Source: Myxococcales bacterium (GTDB taxonomy: Bacteria; Myxococcota_A; UBA9160; JALSIO01). Taken from it: a stretch of 5,509 bases of DNA. The stretch lies in contig JALSIO010000098.1 of assembly GCA_026989995.1 (NCBI GenBank), positions 1-5,509 of the forward strand, given 5' to 3'. Positions within the stretch are counted from its first letter, which is position 1; the number at the start of each line of letters is the position of its first letter. Positions 1 to 5,509 of the stretch are shown one piece after another. The notes under the pieces were generated by a model. It searched no databases. It had not been told where the DNA came from and saw nothing but the letters and a program-made list of their open reading frames with translations. The translations under genes and the position numbers were made by a program.

Positions 1-2068
<2,068 letters not shown>

Positions 2069-2112
2069 GCCAGCCTTTCGATGCCGCGAAGGGAACTTGT
2101 CCCCGAGGGGAG

Positions 2113-3246
2113 TCAAATCCGCATCGGCATGATGACGGCGAGCGTGTCGAGATCGTCCGTGGGTCGCACGAGCACCGGCGAGAGCTCGTTCTTGAGCCCC
2201 AGCTCGAGCTCCTTCGCCCCGAAGGAGCCGATCGCGTCCAGCAGGTAGCGCGCGTTGAAGCCGATCTTGAGGGGCTCGCCCTCGAACTCGACGTCGAGCT
2301 CCTCCCGCGCCTCCCCGAGGTCCGGGCTGGTGCTGCTCAGCACGAGGGTCCCCGGGCCGAGCTCCAAGCAGACGGCCCGGGTGCGCTCGGCCGCGAGGAG
2401 CGCCGTCCGGCGGAGCGCATGTGCGAACTGCTCCGCGGCCACCGTGATCCGGTGTGGCGGCGTTTGGGGGATGACCTGCCGGTAGTTGGGAAACTCCCCC
2501 TCGATCAGCCGCATCACCAGCGTGACACCGCCCTTCTGGAGCAGACCGCTGTTGCCCGCGAAGCCGAGCTCCACCTCCGCGGTCTCGTCCTCGTCGACGA
2601 TCCGCTTGATCTCCTGGAGGGCCTTGCGTGGGATGATGAGCCCGCTCGCCAGATGCTCGGCTTCCGGGCCCACGGTCCGGTCGGAACAGGCCAGGCGATG
2701 GCCGTCGGTGGCCACCATCCGGATCTTGGCCTCCTCCTCGAGCCGCTCGAAGAAGACGCCGTTCAGATTGTAGCGGGTTTCGTCGAGTGAGGTCGCGTAG
2801 AGCGTGCGCTCGATCATGGTGCTGAGCACGGAGGCCTGCAGCGTGGCCATCTCGCCCGGGGAAGCACTGGGCAGGGTCGGGTACTCATCGGGAGCGGTCC
2901 CCGCGAGGGAGAACCGGGACCGCACGCAGCGAATCTCGAGGTAATGGGCGTCGGTGGTGGATAGCTCCACCGGTTCGTCCGGGAGTTCGCGCACGATCTC
3001 GAAGAACTTGCGTGCAGAGACGGTCACACCCCCGTCGCGCTCGACTTCGGCTTCGTGCTGGCTGCGGAGGCCGACCTCGAGGTCGGTCGCCTGCAGTAGG
3101 AGGCCCGGGGTGCTGCCCTTCTTCCGCGTCGCGGTCGCTTCGAGATGGACATTCGACAGGATGGGCATGGTGTTGCGCTTCTCCACCACGCCCTGGATCC
3201 GCGAGAGTCCCTGCTGGAGGTCATGGCGATTGACGGTGAGCTTCAT
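2113..3246 (-). CDS. dnaN: DNA polymerase III beta subunit (sliding clamp)
   Basis: Ring-shaped dimeric clamp that tethers DNA polymerase III and other partners to DNA. At 377 residues it is complete (E. coli 366) and has three clamp domains, roughly 1-130, 131-260 and 261-377. Seen: the N-terminus MKLTVNRHDLQQGLSRIQGV, RNTMPILSNVHLEA at 24-37, MVATDGHRLA at 177-186, RLIEGEFPNYRQVIP at 246-260, FNARYLLDAI at 330-339 and the C-terminal MPMRI at 373-377. That tail is near-invariant in the family and forms part of the pocket that binds clamp-binding peptides of partner proteins. The ATG at 3246 gives the family-typical start, with GAAGG about 9 nt upstream. It is the first gene of the minus-strand block, divergent from rpmH across 735 bp. 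dnaA, normally immediately upstream, and recF, normally immediately downstream, are both absent. No convincing promoter of its own was found by eye. Confidence 0.98.
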   Translation of the reverse strand: MKLTVNRHDLQQGLSRIQGVVEKRNTMPILSNVHLEATATRKKGSTPGLLLQATDLEVGLRSQHEAEVERDGGVTVSARKFFEIVRELPDEPVELSTTDAHYLEIRCVRSRFSLAGTAPDEYPTLPSASPGEMATLQASVLSTMIERTLYATSLDETRYNLNGVFFERLEEEAKIRMVATDGHRLACSDRTVGPEAEHLASGLIIPRKALQEIKRIVDEDETAEVELGFAGNSGLLQKGGVTLVMRLIEGEFPNYRQVIPQTPPHRITVAAEQFAHALRRTALLAAERTRAVCLELGPGTLVLSSTSPDLGEAREELDVEFEGEPLKIGFNARYLLDAIGSFGAKELELGLKNELSPVLVRPTDDLDTLAVIMPMRI

Positions 3247-3687
3247 GCCGTTTGGCCTTCGTACGACGCGGCGTCCTTCTTCCTCTGGAATTGCCTTTCA
3301 AGGGCAGTAGCAGAAGAAGCGTGGCGCGCGGGAGGACAAAACTGCTGCATCCACCTGGACGCCCGGGAGTTTCCGCTTTGTCCCGCGGCATCCCCGGGGC
3401 TCGAGGGCGATGCAGTCCGGGCACGGCTGGCAGTCTACCACGCCCGGGTTGTCGGCGGTGGGTGGCAAGGGTGGCGGATCGGGGCAGCGGACCGACCGGG
3501 CGCCGCATCGATTCGAAGTCGGGCGACCAGGCCGGGGCTTCGAGACCGGTGGCCCGCGGCCGGCGCGGAGGCGGGGTCGAAGCGAAATGCGCCGGCGCTC
3601 GCTCCGGCGGATCTCCGGCAGAGATCGCGGGGGTCGAGTGGCGGGGGTGGGTGCTCTCAGGTCGGGCTGCGGGGGCAGGCTCATGCG
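3247..3687. other. Non-coding divergent gap; nothing recognisable
   Basis: About 440 bp upstream of dnaN, very GC-rich. Several frames are open here only because stop codons are rare at this composition. Their translations are low-complexity Arg/Gly/Pro/Ala strings with no recognised motif and no good ribosome binding site. I see no tRNA, no SRP, RNase P or tmRNA signature, no DnaA-box cluster, no AT-rich stretch and no trace of a dnaA P-loop sequence. The dnaN promoter must lie here or just left of it, but no clear -35/-10 pair stands out. Confidence 0.6.
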
Positions 3688-3717
3688 TTGACAGGTTTCC
3701 GCGCCGGCGGCTACGCT
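3688..3717 (+). promoter_or_regulatory. Candidate sigma70-type promoter of the rpmH operon
   Basis: A perfect -35 TTGACA (3688-3693) is followed after 18 nt by TACGCT (3712-3717), which keeps the key T, A and final T of the -10 element. Transcription would begin near 3724 and give rpmH an unusually long leader of about 258 nt. The exact TTGACA in such GC-rich sequence, upstream of a normally strongly expressed ribosomal-protein operon, makes this the best promoter candidate in the window. It is inferred from sequence alone. Confidence 0.5.
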
Positions 3718-3748
3718 CGGTTCCTTCGCCGGTGGTCTGTGTCGCCCT

Positions 3749-3778
3749 GCCGGCCCGCCGGCGCCGGCGGGAGCCGGC
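3749..3778 (+). repeat. GC-rich palindrome / stem-loop in the rpmH leader
   Basis: The core CCCGCCGGCGCCGGCGGG (3754-3771) is an 18-bp perfect palindrome. GCCGG (3749-3753) and CCGGC (3774-3778) extend the pairing across a 2-nt AG bulge. It would begin about 25 nt after the proposed transcription start. A short T-rich run, TTTTGTT at 3794-3800, lies 16 nt past the stem, which is too far for a standard intrinsic terminator. Attenuation, leader stabilisation or a protein site are possible, and chance pairing in GC-rich DNA cannot be excluded. Confidence 0.5.
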
Positions 3779-3965
3779 TGCCTTCCAGACGCCTTTTGTT
3801 GGACGCGAGCCGATCGGGTTGCTGGCGGGGGAGGCTGGCGCCGAGGCCGGGCCGGCCGGTCGCGTGGAGGGGCCGGGACGACGGCTCGAGCCTCCGAGGC
3901 GGCCCCGATGGCCCCGGAGAAGCTGGAAGGCGACCGGCGCAGCCGTGAACGGGTCCCTGCCCCCT

Positions 3966-3975
3966 GGGAGGAAGG
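3966..3975 (+). promoter_or_regulatory. Strong ribosome binding site of rpmH
   Basis: GGGAGGAAGG contains a near-ideal Shine-Dalgarno core (GGAGG) and sits 6 nt before the rpmH ATG. It is the strongest such site seen in the window and fixes the rpmH start. Confidence 0.8.
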
Positions 3976-3981
3976 TCGATC

Positions 3982-4131
3982 ATGAAGCGGACCTACCAGC
4001 CGAGCCGGATCCGCCGCAAGCGTACCCATGGCTTTCGCGCCCGCATGAGCACCCCCGGTGGCCGGGCGGTGATCAAGCGTCGACGCGCAAAGGGCCGCAA
4101 GCGGCTGGTGCCGACGGTCCCCTCGAAGTAG
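3982..4131 (+). CDS. rpmH: 50S ribosomal protein L34
   Basis: Small, very basic protein of the large ribosomal subunit. At 49 residues it is close to the usual 44-47. The whole sequence fits the family: [18 protein letters not shown] at 1-18, then [20 protein letters not shown] (19-38) and a basic RKRL, with a slightly longer tail ending VPTVPSK. The ATG is set by the strong GGAGG-type site 6 nt upstream and by the invariant MKRTYQPS start. It is the first gene of the plus-strand operon, and its stop lies 2 nt before the rnpA start. The long leader upstream, with a promoter candidate and a palindrome, is where regulation of the whole operon would act. Confidence 0.98.
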   Translation: MKRTYQPSRIRRKRTHGFRARMSTPGGRAVIKRRRAKGRKRLVPTVPSK

Positions 4132-4133
4132 AT

Positions 4134-4568
4134 GTGCCCCCTCGTGGTGGTCGCTTCCGGCGATCGAGCCGGCTGCGGCGGTCGCACGACTTCCGGCGGG
4201 TATCCCGTACGGGGGCACGTCGGGCATCGGCGCACTTCGTGGTCCTGGTGGCCCCGCGTGGACCGGTGGGGCCTCGGGAACGCGTGGATCGCGTGCGACT
4301 CGGGCTGGCAGTGGGCCGGCGCGTGGGCAGCGCGGTCCGCCGCAATCGACTGCGGCGGCGGCTGAGGGAGTGGTTCCGGCACAACCGGGACCGGCTGCGG
4401 GAGTCCTTTGGTGAGGACATCGACGTGGTGGTGATCGCGCGCGCGGGGGCCGCAGAGCTCTCCTGGCGGGAGCTCACCGAGGAGCTCGGGGCCCTGGTCG
4501 CCAGCCCGCGCGGAGGCCGGGAGGGGAAGCAGGGGGCGATCCCCGGCGGGCCTGGGGTCGCCAGATGA
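4134..4568 (+). CDS. rnpA: Ribonuclease P protein component
   Basis: Protein cofactor of RNase P; it helps the catalytic RNA bind precursor tRNAs and remove their 5' leaders. At 144 residues it is somewhat longer than the usual 110-130, with an uncharacteristic Gly/Arg-rich tail after about residue 124. Seen: RRSHDFRRV at 15-23 (conserved Phe20), HFVVLVAPR at 34-42, the central strand [11 protein letters not shown] at 55-65, and the signature [11 protein letters not shown] at 69-79 (family RNR motif), followed by [19 protein letters not shown]. The GTG at 4134 is chosen because it is the nearest in-frame start, leaves only 2 nt after rpmH and has GAAG 5 nt upstream. No ATG, GTG or TTG was seen further upstream in frame within rpmH. 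The stop overlaps the yidD start (ATGA), suggesting coupled translation. Confidence 0.95.
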   Translation: MPPRGGRFRRSSRLRRSHDFRRVSRTGARRASAHFVVLVAPRGPVGPRERVDRVRLGLAVGRRVGSAVRRNRLRRRLREWFRHNRDRLRESFGEDIDVVVIARAGAAELSWRELTEELGALVASPRGGREGKQGAIPGGPGVAR

Positions 4569-4804
4569 GCGGCACGCCCCGGAAGCCGGGTCTTCCGGCG
4601 CGGACCGCCGTCGCCCTGATCCGCGCCTACCAGCTCGCGATCTCGCCCATGCTGGGGCCGGCCTGTCGCCATCTCCCCACCTGCTCCGCCTACGCCGCGG
4701 AGGCGATCGCGCGCCACGGCGTGCGCCGCGGGTCCTGGCTCGCGCTCCGCCGGATCGGGCGCTGTCACCCGCTGCACCCGGGCGGGTTCGATCCGGTGCC
4801 CTGA
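4565..4804 (+). CDS. yidD: Membrane protein insertion efficiency factor YidD
   Basis: Small membrane-associated protein that assists YidC-dependent insertion of inner-membrane proteins. At 79 residues it is about the usual length (E. coli 85). The family signature is complete: [20 protein letters not shown] at 20-39, with [13 protein letters not shown] immediately after, then the closing [14 protein letters not shown] at the very C-terminus. The conserved cysteines of CRHLPTCS and RCHP are all present. The N-terminal part through ISPML forms the amphipathic or membrane-binding segment. The ATG overlaps the rnpA stop by 4 nt, and yidC follows 9 nt after the stop, the normal family order. Confidence 0.97.
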   Translation: MSGTPRKPGLPARTAVALIRAYQLAISPMLGPACRHLPTCSAYAAEAIARHGVRRGSWLALRRIGRCHPLHPGGFDPVP

Positions 4805-4813
4805 GGACCTGGC

Positions 4814-5509
4814 GTGGATCGGAACTTCTTCCTCGCCTTGGCGCTTTCGTTCGGGATCCTGGCCCTCTGGAGCTTCTACATGGGGGAGCGGCATCCCGCT
4901 CCCGCGCCGCCGGGCGCGCCGCCCGCCGTGCGGGAGCCGCCCTCCACGACTCCTGCTGAGGGAGGTGGATCCGCGAGGCCGGCGACGGCCGGTCCGGTCC
5001 GCGAGGGGGCCGTGCCGGCCGCGGCCGAACCGGCTCTTCCCGAGGAGGAGCGGGTATTCGAGAACGCCGTCTTCCGCGTGCGCCTGAGCAGCGCGGGCGG
5101 CGGGATCGAAAGGATCGCGCTCAAGCACTACCGGGTGTCGCGCGAGCCCGATGCCCCGCCCGTGGTCCTGACGACCTTCGACCCGGACCGGGAGCTCGGC
5201 CTGGCCACACCCTTGAGCGGGCTCGGCCTCGGCGACCAGAGCCGGGCACCCTACCGACTCGTGGAGGAGGCGGACGGGAGCTTCCGCTTCGAGCGCACGG
5301 TGGGTGGTGTCACGGTGCGCAAGATCTACTCCTTCGAGCCCGACTCGTACCTGATCCGGCTCCAGATCGAGGTCGAGAACCGGTCGGACCGGGTGGTTGC
5401 GCCGACCTTCGAGCTGCGCTGGCCCGCGCGCGCTGCCGACGGTCCGGACTTCACGGAACACGGCTTGATCGCCCTGCACGCTGGGAACGCCGAGCGGGTG
5501 CAGTGGGCT
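4814..5509 (+). CDS. yidC: Membrane protein insertase YidC, partial (5' part only)
   Basis: Inserts and folds inner-membrane proteins, alone or with the Sec translocon. The window holds the first 232 codons. Seen: a short N-terminus (VDRN), transmembrane segment 1 at about 5-23 (FFLALALSFGILALWSFYM), a Pro/Ala/Gly-rich linker at about 26-76, then the beginning of the large periplasmic P1 domain of Gram-negative YidC: VFENAVFRVRLSSAGGGIER from 81, then YRLVEE and VRKIYSFEPDSYLIRLQIEV (168-187). The catalytic-core membrane segments, including the hydrophilic groove arginine, lie beyond the window and cannot be checked. The GTG at 4814 is chosen because it places the hydrophobic segment at the N-terminus as in the family and has GAGG 7 nt upstream, overlapping the yidD stop. 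The P1 domain supports a diderm host. Confidence 0.95.
   Translation, partial: MDRNFFLALALSFGILALWSFYMGERHPAPAPPGAPPAVREPPSTTPAEGGGSARPATAGPVREGAVPAAAEPALPEEERVFENAVFRVRLSSAGGGIERIALKHYRVSREPDAPPVVLTTFDPDRELGLATPLSGLGLGDQSRAPYRLVEEADGSFRFERTVGGVTVRKIYSFEPDSYLIRLQIEVENRSDRVVAPTFELRWPARAADGPDFTEHGLIALHAGNAERVQWA

Noticed and set aside
2099..2112. CCCCGAGGGG just after the dnaN stop as a terminator
   Set aside because: A 4-5 bp arm with a 2-nt loop cannot form a stable hairpin, and no T-run follows.
3347..3355. GCATCCACC as a possible DnaA box
   Set aside because: Only 6 of 9 positions match TTATCCACA, and no second copy is nearby.
3506..3535. ATTCGAAGTC resembling a tRNA T-loop
   Set aside because: No 5-bp T-stem, anticodon arm or acceptor stem can be built around it.
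3701..3770. GCGCCGGCGG repeated at 3701-3710 and 3761-3770
   Set aside because: A short, GC-only direct repeat that is expected by chance in this composition.
3252..3981. Long open frames in both directions across the dnaN-rpmH gap
   Set aside because: Low-complexity Arg/Gly/Pro/Ala translations, no ribosome binding sites, and frames that continue unchanged through rpmH; typical of GC-rich non-coding DNA. No DnaA P-loop or helix-turn-helix motif is visible.
4073..5479. 468-residue open frame on the minus strand over rnpA, yidD and yidC
   Set aside because: It lies antisense to three well-supported genes, and its translation is Arg/Pro/Gly-rich without any motif.

Overview
This window is a GC-rich chromosomal segment built like the replication-origin neighbourhood of many bacteria. 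Two outward-facing gene blocks flank a 735-bp non-coding gap. The left block, on the minus strand, runs dnaN (beta sliding clamp, complete) then gyrB (DNA gyrase subunit B, 3' end cut off by the window edge). The right block, on the plus strand, runs rpmH (ribosomal protein L34), rnpA (RNase P protein), yidD (membrane-insertion efficiency factor) and yidC (membrane insertase, only the first 232 residues present). All six genes are ordinary members of well-known families with their key motifs intact.

The organism looks like a high-GC diderm bacterium. YidC begins with a membrane anchor, a Pro/Ala-rich linker and the start of a large periplasmic domain, as in Gram-negative bacteria. GyrB continues past its TOPRIM metal site into sequence resembling the insertion of the E. 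coli-type protein. A proteobacterium or a 'deltaproteobacterial'-type lineage would fit, but the window alone does not settle the taxonomy.

Layout: 1-1837 gyrB (minus); 1838-2112 gyrB leader with a 9-bp inverted repeat and a weak promoter candidate; 2113-3246 dnaN (minus); 3247-3981 divergent gap, whose first ~440 bp show nothing recognisable and whose right part holds a promoter candidate with a perfect TTGACA, a long GC-rich palindrome and the rpmH ribosome binding site; 3982-5509 the tightly packed rpmH-rnpA-yidD-yidC operon, with a 2-nt gap, a 4-nt overlap and a 9-nt gap between successive genes.

The left block makes replication machinery (clamp, supercoiling). The right block makes a ribosomal protein, the tRNA 5'-processing protein and the membrane-protein insertion pair. 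The most notable point is an absence: the common order rpmH / dnaA-dnaN-recF-gyrB is kept, but dnaA is missing between rpmH and dnaN and recF is missing between dnaN and gyrB. No DnaA-box cluster or AT-rich unwinding element is visible in the gap. I found no convincing undescribed system; the non-coding leaders and the lost genes are the parts worth following up.
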